A stretch of 64,000 nt of DNA from Cannabis sativa (taxonomy: Eukaryota > Streptophyta > Magnoliopsida > Rosales > Cannabaceae), in assembly GCF_029168945.1 (NCBI RefSeq), contig NC_083603.1, positions 43,710,396 through 43,774,395 on the forward strand, written 5' to 3'. The notes under the pieces were generated by a model, which worked only from the letters and a program-made list of their open reading frames with translations, ran no database searches and had not been told where the DNA came from. Positions 1 to 10,900 of the stretch are shown here, piece by piece; the stretch's first letter is position 1; every line of letters starts with the position of its first letter. The position numbers and the translations under genes were made by a program.

Positions 1-255
1 TGAATACCAATGTAAATCTTATTAAGAATAATGCCTACTTACTACATAATAATATCAAATGCAGAAAAATGGAATGTGTTAAACAGGAAATGGGAAAGGG
101 AAAAAAGAAGCTTAAAATGAAAGTTTGTAGTAATCCGAAATAAGAAATAAACAAGGATTTGCAATTAGCTTTTCTGAGTTAGCAAAGTAAACAGAAATTA
201 ATGGAAGAAAGAGTTGATAAACCAATACAGTAGAATCTATAATATTGAATCCTAC

Positions 256-2455
256 CACACATGCTGTGTCGACCAAATGTCAATGTTCCAGCTGGGGATC
301 TCACTTGATTTTCTCCCTTCAGTCCCCACTCAACAAATGGAACTGTCTCATCTATGTTGTAGCCACTTGTCCAGGTAACTGTCATCTGCACAACATATTT
401 AAAAGTTGTAAAGATTTCAGCTAGTAACTTTTCTGCCTTCGAATATAATTCTTTAAAAGGCAACTCTGATCGTGTCCAACTGTGAATACTAGCTAGGCTT
501 ATCCTCAGTCAAATAATCTCTCTTGTCTAAAGTGGATGTGCTCCTAAAACATATTTATTTGAATTTGATTGAAATGAAGTTTTAGAAACAAAAGAAGGTA
601 ACATTATTGAAGGTGTATAAGGAAATTATTCTCTCAGCGCATGTCAAGTAGAGATGGATCCTCTCTATTTCAAAATCAGAAATCATAATTTGATACCTAT
701 TACAGGTTACAGTGGAAATTGACTCTTCACCCTTTTACATGCTACTTCAGGATTAAACAATACAGAACTTGGAACAAATAAAAAGAGAAAAATCCGAATC
801 AGACTAGCAATGTCTGATTTCAAGCTCAGAACATTAAACAATACTTCTAATTGTACATGAAAACAGCCTGCCAAGAAGCCTCAGTTAAAATGAAAAACTT
901 ACTTCATCCCAAGATTTTCCCTGAGCAAGACGTGGATAGAGCGGTGCTTTTGGATTGACAAATGATATAAAATTTGAAACTGCCACAACTTTTGGCTGCA
1001 ATATAGTACAAAAAAGTTAGTCATGTGATGGAAACATCAATAGTACAAAAAGTTTTATAATCAAGATGGTACATAGAAGAGAATGTGTGAATGATAAGTG
1101 GGTAAGCAAATATCTATCATAGAATTTGATAAAAAAAAATGTAAATAAATCTTCAAAGCTGAGACGAAGAATGTAGATTCAGCATAATAGCAGACAGGGT
1201 CACAAGCTTACATTTGACAGCCCACCCGAAAATAATGCAAAAGAAAAATCTGCTCGCTGATTTATCAGCTGGAACCTCAAAGAAGCTTTGCCAGTTTTTG
1301 TATAATGTGAATTGGACTCATTTGCATACTTGTACTGAAAAATAAGGCATAACATATCAGTATGTTGTTGTATAAGTTTTCTCCAAATTACTTCAGTGTC
1401 AAGACTAAACTTTCTTAAATACCTTGATTGGGGCAGAGCATATGTATGGAGTCTGCTCCTTTGGATCATTTACAGGTGGGCAAGTTGATGAGCTGACATA
1501 TTAAAGCAGAAATACATCAGTTTTCACCAATGTGAAGCAATATTAACAGTACTTGCCTCATTCAACCAAATCTCGAGTAAATGAAAACAGTTTACAATCA
1601 ATAAGTGAAAAATGTAAATTACTTGAACTTTGCAGGAGAAAAGACAGCTACCCAATCATCAGCAGCAGGTTCATTGTGTTCCAAATCTACAGTTACCCAT
1701 TGGGTATCTTCTCCCTGTAGTTGTACAACATAAAATTCATGCATCATCAACTCCCAAGTCTCTAAAGCCCAAAAAACTAGAAAAATATTAAATCTAAAAA
1801 GTTCTAGGATAAAGTTAGTGCTACTTATAAAAGAGCATTGCTATTAGCAAGCATCACATTGAGGTAGTGTCCTACAAATAGTTAGTGATTTTTTATATTG
1901 ATTATTACAATATAATCCTTAATTCTTAATCCTTAATAAATGGTGGTATTAAGCACCATAGCCCTTTAGCATTAATCAAGTATTAACACTATTCTATTGA
2001 CCTAGGGAGTAAACAATATGCATGCAAAAATAAGCTAATTTTCAATCTGGAATTCATCAAACCTTTTAAATAAAAACAACAATTCATTGCATCATCAAAA
2101 TCCAACTATTCTACAAAACAAATTTTGACATGATTTAAGTTAAACTAGTCTATTCTCCAACATTCAAGTGTTTGATACCAATTAATTAGAGAAACCCATT
2201 TAAAACAAACAAATACATATAAACTTTAGCCAAAAATAAAAAAAATTGTAATAGAAGTAACATTGATACCTTTAAACCCAGAAGAGTAGGGTATGCATTA
2301 ACAGATGCAGAGTCACGAAGAGCAAAAGTGGCTTTGTGTATGGCAATCTTGGATAGTGGCTGCTCCCCAAAACCATTACCGTGAGCCCAAACCGATCCAA
2401 AGTTGGCCAAAACTAACAAGTAGACTAAAATTGAAATTCTACACATTCCCTCCAT
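256..2455 (-). CDS. Purple acid phosphatase (PAP1/PAP27-like), 5' six exons, runs off window
   Basis: Seen: six coding exons on the minus strand at 2270-2455, 1623-1714, 1423-1492, 1212-1334, 903-995 and 256-385, each with GT/AG borders and a continuous frame. The first encodes a signal peptide starting MEGMCRISIL, then PLSKIAIHKA; later exons give GEDTQWVTV, DDWVAVFSPAKF, YICSAPIK, ALFSGGLSN, MTVTWTSGY and SPAGTLTFGRHSMC. This is the N-terminal fibronectin-like part of large plant PAPs. Known: these are secreted or wall-associated dinuclear-metal phosphoesterases, some annotated as probable inactive. The metal-binding catalytic domain lies beyond the left edge, so activity cannot be judged. 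Exon sizes 92, 123, 93 and 130 match those of the complete gene at 12784-16671, so the two are tandem duplicates. The start is the first ATG that gives a signal peptide. Confidence 0.9.
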
Positions 2456-2724
2456 TCCCAAAAATTCAAAATATGGAATTGAACTAGCAATTTTTCAGTT
2501 GAGTATTAGCAGAGTCCATACAAAGTTAAATTTGAATGAAACCAAATTGGAAATCGTGAGTGAGATCGAGTTTTGAGTTTTGACTGGTAGCTGAGTAGAA
2601 ATTAATTATTGTTTGATTTGGTTTACGTGTTAATTCAAATCAGCCGCATATGCCTTTTATAGATTCCTCGGCTAGAATATAAATAAATAAGAGTCCGGCC
2701 AATTAGGCATTTTGTTTTGGTTTT

Positions 2725-3127
2725 GGCTAATTTGTAATTTTTCACTCCAAATTTAAACAGTAGTAAATTATGCCCCTGAACTTTTTTGGTCGTTAAAAAT
2801 TCCCCTCGAACTATTGATATTGTTAAATTTAAGAACTTTTGTCTAATTTCGTTCAATTTTATTGTTTCAGTGATTGTTTATGTACTAAACCATGCTCCCC
2901 AGACTTTGATATCTACCAAATCATGCTCCTCAAACTTTGATATGTACTAAATCATGCCCCTTAAACTTTCATTCATGTTAGAATTTTTTTACTAAAATTA
3001 GACAAAAATTCTTAAATTTAACAATCTTAAATTCTTAATAGTTCAGGAAAAATTTTTAACGGCAAAAAAATTCAGGGACACTATATAGTACATGTCAAAG
3101 TTCGGAGAGAAAAATTACTAATTAACC
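2725..3127. mobile_element. Mutator-like MITE, family B, 403 bp
   Basis: The element starts GGCTAATTTGTA and ends as its inverted form ACTAATTAACC. It is flanked by a perfect 9-bp direct repeat TTTGGTTTT at 2716-2724 and 3128-3136. The two halves are inverted copies rich in phrases such as 'actaaatcatgc' and 'aactttgatat'. A 9-bp target-site duplication is typical of the Mutator superfamily. It has no coding capacity. A related copy lies near 54205-54598. It sits just upstream of the first PAP gene. Confidence 0.8.
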
Positions 3128-3249
3128 TTTGGTTTTTCTTTTTATTTATCTTTTTTTTTTTGAAAAAAAAAATTAAAATTTAAAAAGGCACTCATTTTTA
3201 GTTTTTTTTTTTTGCGGTCGTATAAGACAAACTTTGTAAAAATGTAGAA

Positions 3250-4029
3250 GGGAAATTTTATTTGCATTTCAAAAAATTATAAATGCACCTTAAATTAATT
3301 ATTTTTATTTTAGAAGTTTTTTAATTTTTAAATTTTAAAGAAAATTTTTTTGCATTTATAGGAAAATAACGGAATAACAATCCACATCGCAACTTACGCA
3401 GCAACTACTGTAAAAATTAAAAAAAAATAGTATATAGGATAATTTCTTTTATTTTACATAGAATATATATTTTTAGTTACATTAATTTTTTTATATATAT
3501 TTTTCTTCTATTTCATATCTTATAAATATACTTATCAAATAAAAATAAATTATATTTTAAATATTATAACAAAAAATTAAAATAAAAAATAGGGTTTTTT
3601 TATTTTTACACTTCAAATCAATTTTTTTTTTTTTTGTATTTTTACCGAATTCTACATAGAATCCTTATTGCAACTAACGGAGCAACTTAAATCGCAACCA
3701 AAAATCGTATAATAACCCACATAGAAAGTTAGAAACCACCGGAGAAATCACTTTAGAAATCCAAACCGTAAATTTGAAAAAAAAAATTAAAAAAAAAATA
3801 GTATATGGATTAATTTCCCTAAAAAATATGTGAAATTTATTAAAAAAAAAATAAGTTTTACATTATTAAAAAAAATTAAAAAATAAAAATAAAAAATTAT
3901 TGAAATTAACACAAAATGTGAGAACAAAATTAAAAAATATTAAAACTTATTTTTAAAAATTATTTTAAGCTTAATTTTTTAAATATTGGGGTGTATATAT
4001 CATTTTGTGGAGTGCGCATAGAATTTCTC
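3250..4029. mobile_element. Mutator-like MITE, family D, enlarged copy (780 bp)
   Basis: The start GGGAAATTTTATTTGCA matches the left end of the element at 33628-34044, and the right end near 4029 matches its right end. Flanks are AATGTAGAA (3241-3249) and AATGTAAAA (4030-4038), a 9-bp duplication with one mismatch. The copy is longer than the 417-bp family member because of extra AT-rich sequence at about 3345-3835, which contains a repeated phrase (near 3413-3450 and 3785-3830). No coding capacity seen. Confidence 0.6.
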
Positions 4030-4040
4030 AATGTAAAAAA

Positions 4041-4445
4041 ATAAAAATTCTATTTGCACCCCATAAAATGATAAGTACACCATAGCATTTAAAATAATTA
4101 AGCTTAAAATAATTTTTAAAAATCACTCTTACTATTTTTTTTTTTAATTTTTTTTCATATTATTTTATGTTAATTTTGATACTTATTTTAATTTTATTTT
4201 CACAATTTTTTTTAAATGATGTATAATTTTTATTATTTTTTTCTAATAAAATTTCACATAATTATTTTTTATAATATTTAAAATATAATTTATTTTTATT
4301 TGGTAGGTATACTTTTTAAGAATATGAATTGAAAGAAAAAAAATAAAAAAAATACTAATATAATTAAAGATATAATTTATGTAAAATAAAAATTATTAAA
4401 ATAAGGTGCATTTATAAATTTTTTAGGTGCAAATAAAACTTTATT
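4041..4445. mobile_element. Mutator-like MITE, family D, reverse orientation
   Basis: The segment from AATTCTATTTGCACCCC to AGGTGCAAATAAAACTTT is the reverse complement, with drift, of the family D element at 33628-34044. It lies immediately beside the 3250-4029 copy in opposite orientation. Boundaries are approximate and no clean target-site duplication was recognised. Confidence 0.5.
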
Positions 4446-4449
4446 TTAA

Positions 4450-5353
4450 CAATATAAGTATTAAAATTGTGCCAAAATGACATTTTGTGTAGAAGCCCCC
4501 TTTTTTATCTAGAAATATAAAGGGAGAAGTTGAAGATTATCCTTTTTTTATATATTAACCAAATTTATTTTCAAATAAAATTTAATTCAAATATACTTCT
4601 TTTTACGAGTATTGTACCCAAATTATCCTTACACACTCACATAATTAAAACATAATTTGAAATAAAATAGATTTGTACTCTTTTGTAGATGGATGTGTAG
4701 GCTTGTGGGAAAATTGGGGCCAAATTTTGATTAGAGAAAATAAAAACTATCTTGAAGTGATAGGAGTTAAATTGGTAGAATGATTGAAAAAAAAAAGATA
4801 AATAAAATAGATTTAAAAAAAAATGGTAAAAATTAAAGACATCAAGTTAAAAGAGATATATAGTGTAATTTTCTCAAATATAAAATACCCGTTTGGTAGC
4901 CATTAAGGAGCAAAATAAATATTGTTAAGTGTGTAGTGATTATTATAGAAAAATTATTAATTTATTTTTGAACATGTAAGATACTATTATGTCATGTTCC
5001 TTAAAATGTACAACCTATTAAAATTTATCACAAAACTTTTTTATTTACAGAAATAGGATCATTATGTTAATATCACTATTTTTTAAACACTGATATGGTA
5101 TTGGTTTTTTTAAGGACTAGTATGGTATTGTAAATTAGTGTTTCTACCGTACTAATTACCACCAAATTGTACTCTTTTTTTTTAAAACTTCAAAAAAATA
5201 TTTATATCTATAATAAAAAATTCTAATTCAAATCTTAAAAGAACAAGAATATAAAAAATAATAATAAATAAGTAATTTTTTACTGAACATTGTGTCTAAT
5301 AAAATCATGTCCCTGCATTATTAGCAGTTAAATATTTTCCAAAACTTTGAACA
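4450..5353. other. AT-rich intergenic sequence, nothing recognised
   Basis: I see no coding region, RNA gene or bounded repeat here. The sequence is very AT-rich with many homopolymer runs. Confidence 0.5.
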
Positions 5354-5362
5354 TTAATAAAA

Positions 5363-5693
5363 GAGATTATTTTACAAAAATATAAAAACAACAAAAAAAA
5401 TTACAAAAATACGGTTTCACAAGATTTTAAATATTTTTACGGATTTTTTGATTTTATTTACAGAAAATACGGTCTTTTTATGTTGTAATCTTGTTAATTT
5501 GTTGTTGATTTTTTGTTATCTGTATGTTATTTTTTGTTGTTATTTTTATGTTACTTTTATGTAGTTTTCTTGTTAATTTTAAGTTGTTTTCGTGTTATTT
5601 TTTGGAAAATAGTAAAAATGTGAAAAAAAAAACATTCTTTGAACGTAAAAATATAAATATTTTAGAAAAAATTGTGTCTTATGTAATTATTTC
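5363..5693. mobile_element. Mutator-like MITE, family C, 331 bp
   Basis: Starts GAGATTATTTTACAAAAATA and ends ATGTAATTATTTC, and is flanked by a perfect 9-bp direct repeat TTAATAAAA (5354-5362 and 5694-5702). The interior has repeated 'ttgttgtt/ttatttttatgtt' phrases. A second copy lies at 54653-54989. The 9-bp duplication points to the Mutator superfamily. No coding capacity. Confidence 0.75.
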
Positions 5694-5951
5694 TTAATAA
5701 AATATGATTCTGTGAAGCCCATGTTAGACTTCATAAGATTTTTGATAAGTAATTAGCAACTTTATCCATGAAATATGATTACTATCATATTCTATCTCTT
5801 GAACTTTTACTACTGCCATACTTTTTTTTTTATTTAAGAGTTGCAGTTTGGCAGTAATAAAAATTGAGAGCAAAATATGATAGTAATCATAATTTCGAGA
5901 AGCAAATTTTTTAATTTTAGGAAAAATTATCAACCACCAAACACCAAGAGC

Positions 5952-5965
5952 AACAAGCACTCTAT
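5952..5965. repeat. LINE target-site duplication, left copy
   Basis: AACAAGCACTCTAT is repeated exactly at 12115-12128, directly after the short poly(A) tail of the LINE. The outer one or two A residues are ambiguous because they could belong to the tail. Confidence 0.92.
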
Positions 5966-6299
5966 CAAAAAGGAATTGGGGAAAATGCTCTCCGTACGAT
6001 TGGGAATTTCAATTTTGATTTAAGAGGGAATTGGTATTTCCGTACAGGAATTTCAGTGTAACTTTTGTCGTTATATGCGAAATTCCTTCTGATCCTTGGT
6101 GTGATCTAGGGTTTCTCTTGACATCCTTCAGTATCTCTGGGTTTTCGCTCTGGGTTTTGCTGCAAAAAGGAAAGGTTTTTTCTCGGGTTCTTTGCTCTCT
6201 CGCTGCTCTCTTTGCTGTTTAAGGGGTGTTTTCTGGTTATTACTGGTTATCTGCTTTCTGTCTGTGTTTCTTTTGTTTTCTGGGGAGATCTTTCTAGTG

Positions 6300-7991
6300 A
6301 TGGAGAACAAATCTGAGGAGACACAGGTGGAACAGGTGGAGCTCTGTGGGTTGGAGGATTTCAAGATCTCTTTAGAAGCAGATCATGAGCTTGGGGTGGA
6401 GGCCATCGAGAAATCAGTTGTTGCTAAGCTGTACACTAACAAGACTGTCTTTATGGGTCTACTACGCTCGATTCTGGGAAGGAAATGGAAACTGGCCAAG
6501 GGGTGGAAGCTTCAAGAAGTGGAGCCAAAAACCTTTATCATAAGGTTAACAAAGAAACAGGAGGCGCTGCAAATCTCCAAAAATGGTCCGTGGCCTATGT
6601 GTGATGGTTTTCTGGTGGTTAAACCCATGCCTGAGGACGGTATATGGTCAGCTGCGGACTTAAATTCATCCCCGGTCTGGGTGCGGGCATATGAAATACC
6701 TCCTAGATATTGGACGATTAAAAATGCAACAGCGCTCGCGCAGAAGATTGGGACGGTAAACTCTATAGACCGACTATGGAGGAACGGTTTTCCAACTAAT
6801 GAATACATTAGATTCCAGGTGACTATACAACTGAATAAACCGATTATGGTAGGTGTTTTTCTCCCAATGGAAGAGGGGGTGTGCTTATGGAGTTATTTCA
6901 AGTATGAGAATTTGCCATGTGTTTGTTACAAATGCGGGGTTGTTGGTCATGAGGAATCTAGATGCAGACGTAACAGAAGAATGATTGCTGATGATTTTAA
7001 TAGAACGGTCCCCATGTATGGTCCTTGGATTAGACTGGGAGCCCGGAAAAAAGATTGTTTTTCGGACTATGAATTGTATGAACAGGAAAGGCTAGCACGG
7101 GAGTTGAGAGATGTTCGCCTTCAAGTCGAGGCTAGAGACAATCTTATTCCAGGGGAAGGAAACTTTGAGCCAGCGCAGATTGGCACTGACTTGCACATGG
7201 AAGCAGTGATAGAGGCGGCTAGAAGGCAAAAAGAAGCCGAACCGGAGACTGGAAATAGTTCGAAAGTTCCGGTGGAGGGTACTGTGGCGGAAGGCAGTAT
7301 GCCGTCTTCGGAAATTCGAACGTTGGAGGAAGGGCATAAAGGTCCAGGGTTTGGTACGAACGTGCATGGGAAAGATTCCACTGCAGGAGGGGAGGTGGTG
7401 GTGCGCAATCATACGGATGAAATTGGTGGTCCCAGCACTACCCACACGTCAAATGGAAAAGGAAAAGAAATAGCTGAGGTGGAAAAGCATCACGTGGATC
7501 ATTTAGCTATGGTTTTCAAAGCCTCTTTGGGCTCTAATCCAAAGCCGGCCCATAGACCCTCCAGACCTCTTAGATCCAGGAAGGATTTGGGCTCAAATGC
7601 AAAGAGTGTTACAAGGAAGGAAATAAGGCCTTTACAAATTGGAAAAAAAAGGAGATTTGATTCTTGTGAAGAAGATTTCTCTAGTTTGGGCTCCTTCTTA
7701 CCTGGGGAGGAATCATCTAATAAAAAAATTTGCCCAGAAGACAGTCTTAAGTCTTTGAAGTCTCAAGAGCCTCACTCAGGGAGTCAAGGAGTTCCAGACG
7801 ATGGAGAGGGTATTGGGACGGCAGATCATCCTGCAGAAAATTGCAATGGGAGTGAGGAAAATTTGGGTGTGCCTATTACTCAGCAGGCCTTCACCCAAAA
7901 CACAATGTCATCGACGGAAGGGAAGAAGAAGGAGGATTTTACCGTGGCCGAGGAGGCGGGCCTTTACATGCCCCCCAAATCCCCATGTTAG
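6300..7991 (+). CDS. LINE ORF1, DUF4283 plus CCHC zinc-knuckle protein (563 aa)
   Basis: Role: the nucleic-acid-binding protein of the LINE ribonucleoprotein. Seen: an N-terminal DUF4283-type region (FMGLLRSILGRKWKLAKGW, then NGPWPMCDGFLVV and PVWVRAYEIPPRYW), followed by a zinc knuckle CYKCGVVGHEESRC around residues 210-225, then a long polar low-complexity tail. I chose the ATG at 6300 because MENKSEETQ is the usual style of start; an in-frame upstream ATG at 6192 would add 36 hydrophobic residues and looks like leader sequence. The stop overlaps the ORF2 start codon by 7 nt (ATGTTAG, 7985-7991). Family assignment is firm; the exact start is less so. Confidence 0.88.
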   Translation: MENKSEETQVEQVELCGLEDFKISLEADHELGVEAIEKSVVAKLYTNKTVFMGLLRSILGRKWKLAKGWKLQEVEPKTFIIRLTKKQEALQISKNGPWPMCDGFLVVKPMPEDGIWSAADLNSSPVWVRAYEIPPRYWTIKNATALAQKIGTVNSIDRLWRNGFPTNEYIRFQVTIQLNKPIMVGVFLPMEEGVCLWSYFKYENLPCVCYKCGVVGHEESRCRRNRRMIADDFNRTVPMYGPWIRLGARKKDCFSDYELYEQERLARELRDVRLQVEARDNLIPGEGNFEPAQIGTDLHMEAVIEAARRQKEAEPETGNSSKVPVEGTVAEGSMPSSEIRTLEEGHKGPGFGTNVHGKDSTAGGEVVVRNHTDEIGGPSTTHTSNGKGKEIAEVEKHHVDHLAMVFKASLGSNPKPAHRPSRPLRSRKDLGSNAKSVTRKEIRPLQIGKKRRFDSCEEDFSSLGSFLPGEESSNKKICPEDSLKSLKSQEPHSGSQGVPDDGEGIGTADHPAENCNGSEENLGVPITQQAFTQNTMSSTEGKKKEDFTVAEEAGLYMPPKSPC

Positions 7992-10900
7992 TTGTTGCTT
8001 GGAACTGCCGTGGGCTCGGCAAACCTGCGGCAGTAAACGCTCTCCGAAGTCTTATTCGGAGTGCCAATCCCGATGTTATTTTTCTCATGGAAACTAAGAA
8101 AAATGCATTGGAGATGGAGGGTATTTGGCAAAGTCTGGGATTTAATAATGGAGTGGCAGTGTCCTCAGTAGGGGCCTCTGGTGGGCTTGCTCTGTTTTGG
8201 AGACAAGGGTGGAATATTCAGATTATGACTATGGATATCAGTAAAATTGTTGCTAGATTCAGTGGAGACAGAGTCTCTTTGGACTGGATAGGTTGTTTCA
8301 CGTATGCCCCCCCAAGACGAGAGGATCGCGCTGAGTTCTGGAATGATTTGGGTAATTTTTTTGATGCCCAGGTGGACCCGTGGATAGTGATGGGGGATTT
8401 AAATTCGGTGCTTTCTTCTATCGAAAAAGTGGGGGGAAGACCGGTCACCCAGGCGGAAGGAGAGGGCCTAAGAAATTTCTTGTTTAACCATGGTGCAATT
8501 GACTTGGCTGGAGTGGGGGCTTTCTTTACGTGGACTAATGGACAGGATGAGGACCATATAATCAAGGAGAAGTTGGATCGAGTTATTGTCTCTTCGGAGT
8601 GGTTAACACATTTCAAGAAAGCTGGAGTTCGAAATCTCTCTATCCGTCATTCTGATCATGCCCCGGTTATTCTAGATACCCGTATGGAAAGAGAATTCTT
8701 CTCTACTCCTTTTCGTTACTTGGATGCTTGGAGTAGAGATAGCTCTTGCAGAAAAGTAATTGAGGATTCTTGGAAGCTTGGGGTGGAGGGATTTCAAAGC
8801 TTTATCCTTTGTCAGAAATTAAGGATCACTGCTAAAGCTCTTGGTGAATGGAATCGACTGGTTTTTGGCTTCTGTCAATCGAAGATTAAGGCGCTTGAAA
8901 AGCTTTTGATTGAGGTGCAAAATCGCCCTCCTTCAAAGGATAATTTAGAGCTGGAAGGGTCGATAATGCTTGAACTTGATGAAGTGGAGGATCGTTTAGA
9001 GTCGATTTGGAGACAAAAATCGAGAGAAAATTGGCTTCATGAGGGGGATAAGAACTCTCGTTTTTTTCATGCTTCAATTGTGGTGAGACGTAAAAGAAAT
9101 CATATTTGGGCAATCAGACAGGCGGATAGCTCTTTGATTGAGGATAGAGCTAGTATTGCACACTATTTTCGGTCTAACTTCCAAGCTTTGTTCACTTCTA
9201 GTGGGGATAACGTGGATAATGATCTCTCTGACTTAATCACGGCTTCTATCACTCGGGAGGAGAATTTTCGATTGTGTAGCTGTCCTTCGGAGGAGGAAAT
9301 CAAAAAGATAGTGTGGGCTCTGCCTCCTCTGAAATCACCTGGCCCTGATGGCTTCCCGGTAAAGTTCTTCAAGCAATATTGGGACATCGTTGGGAACCAG
9401 GTGGTGGATTTTGTAAAAGAATTTTTCATCAATGGAAAATTTTGTTCTGAGGTTAATAAAACTTTCATTGTGCTCATCCCCAAGAAGTCTCATGCGGAGA
9501 GTTTTGATGATTATAGACCAATCAGTCTATGCAACTCAATATATAAGATCGTATCCAAACTTCTTGCGAACCGATTGAGTGGGGTGTTGGATAAGCTGAT
9601 CTCCCCAAATCAGGCTGCCTTTATTAAAGGAAGGAACATTGCTGAAAATTCTATTATTGCCAATGACATTGTTCATGACATGAAACGGAGAAGAGGAGGT
9701 AATGCTTTCGCTTGCATCAAATGTGATATGTCAAAGGCCTATGATAGGCTTGAATGGAATTTCCTCCTAAAGGTGTTAAAGGCTTTTGGATTCGGTAGGC
9801 ATTTTTGCCAAATGATTATGCATTGTGTGTCCTCTGTAAGTTTCCAGGTGCTTCTTAATGGGGGAATTACAAAGAAATTTTTCCCTAAGAGGGGGGTGAG
9901 ACAGGGAGATCCTTTATCCCCACTTCTCTTTATTCTTTGTGGAGAGGTTCTTTCTAGAATTTTTCTGGCTAAGGAGGAGGAGGGGTGTCTCAAGGGTTTC
10001 CCAATTGGCCAATCGGGGCAGTCCATAACTCACTTAATGTATGCTGATGATCTAGTGGTTTTCCTAAAGGCTGAGAATGATGTGCTGGATTCATTTCTAG
10101 AGTCCATGGAGAATTATTGCAGATGGTCGGGGCAATTGATCAATGTTCGGAAGTCAAAAGTCTTTTTTTCCAACAACTGCTCGAATGATTGCCGTGAAGA
10201 TTTCCTACACAAACTGGGGTATGAAGAGATGAAACGGGGAGAAAAATTCCTGGGAAATCCTTTTCTTATCAAAGGTAGAGGCTCTGTGGATTTTGATTTC
10301 ATTACTGAAAAAATAAGTAAGAGGCTTGAAGGATGGAGGGCTAGGCTTCTTTCGCAGGCGGCGAGATCGATTCTAGTAAAAAATGTCTTGGCGTCAATAC
10401 CACTGTACTCTATGTCGACTTTTCTTCTTCCGAGAAAGACGACTGATGCCATTGATGGCATCCTGAGAAAATTCTGGTGGAAAGGAAATGTTCAAGAGGG
10501 GAGATTTCTTGCATTAAAGGCCTGGGATTCGATGTGCAAGCCTAAAACCTGCGGAGGACTCGGGTTTAGAAGAAGTGCGGATATTAATTTCAGCTTAATT
10601 GCTAAACTGGGTTGGGACATGGCTTCTAACACTCAGTCCCTTTGGAAGTCGGTTCTTCTGGAAAGATACTGTCCTCACTCTGATTTCCTATCTACGACGA
10701 TCCCCACATCGGCTTCCTTAGTGGCGAGAGGCATCTGGGCAAACAGAGACTTCATTGCAGATAACTCTATCTGGGCAATTGGAAAAAATTCTCAGGTTAA
10801 TCTCTGGAGTGGTTTATGGTCGAGTAAAGATGGAGTCGTTTGTGATAGTGGGGACCTTAATCCGATGTGCAAAGTGGATATTACTGTTGGGGATCTCATG

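Noticed and set aside
8218..8616. Minus-strand open frame of 132 codons within the LINE ORF2
   Set aside because: It is the opposite strand of a well-supported endonuclease domain and resembles nothing.
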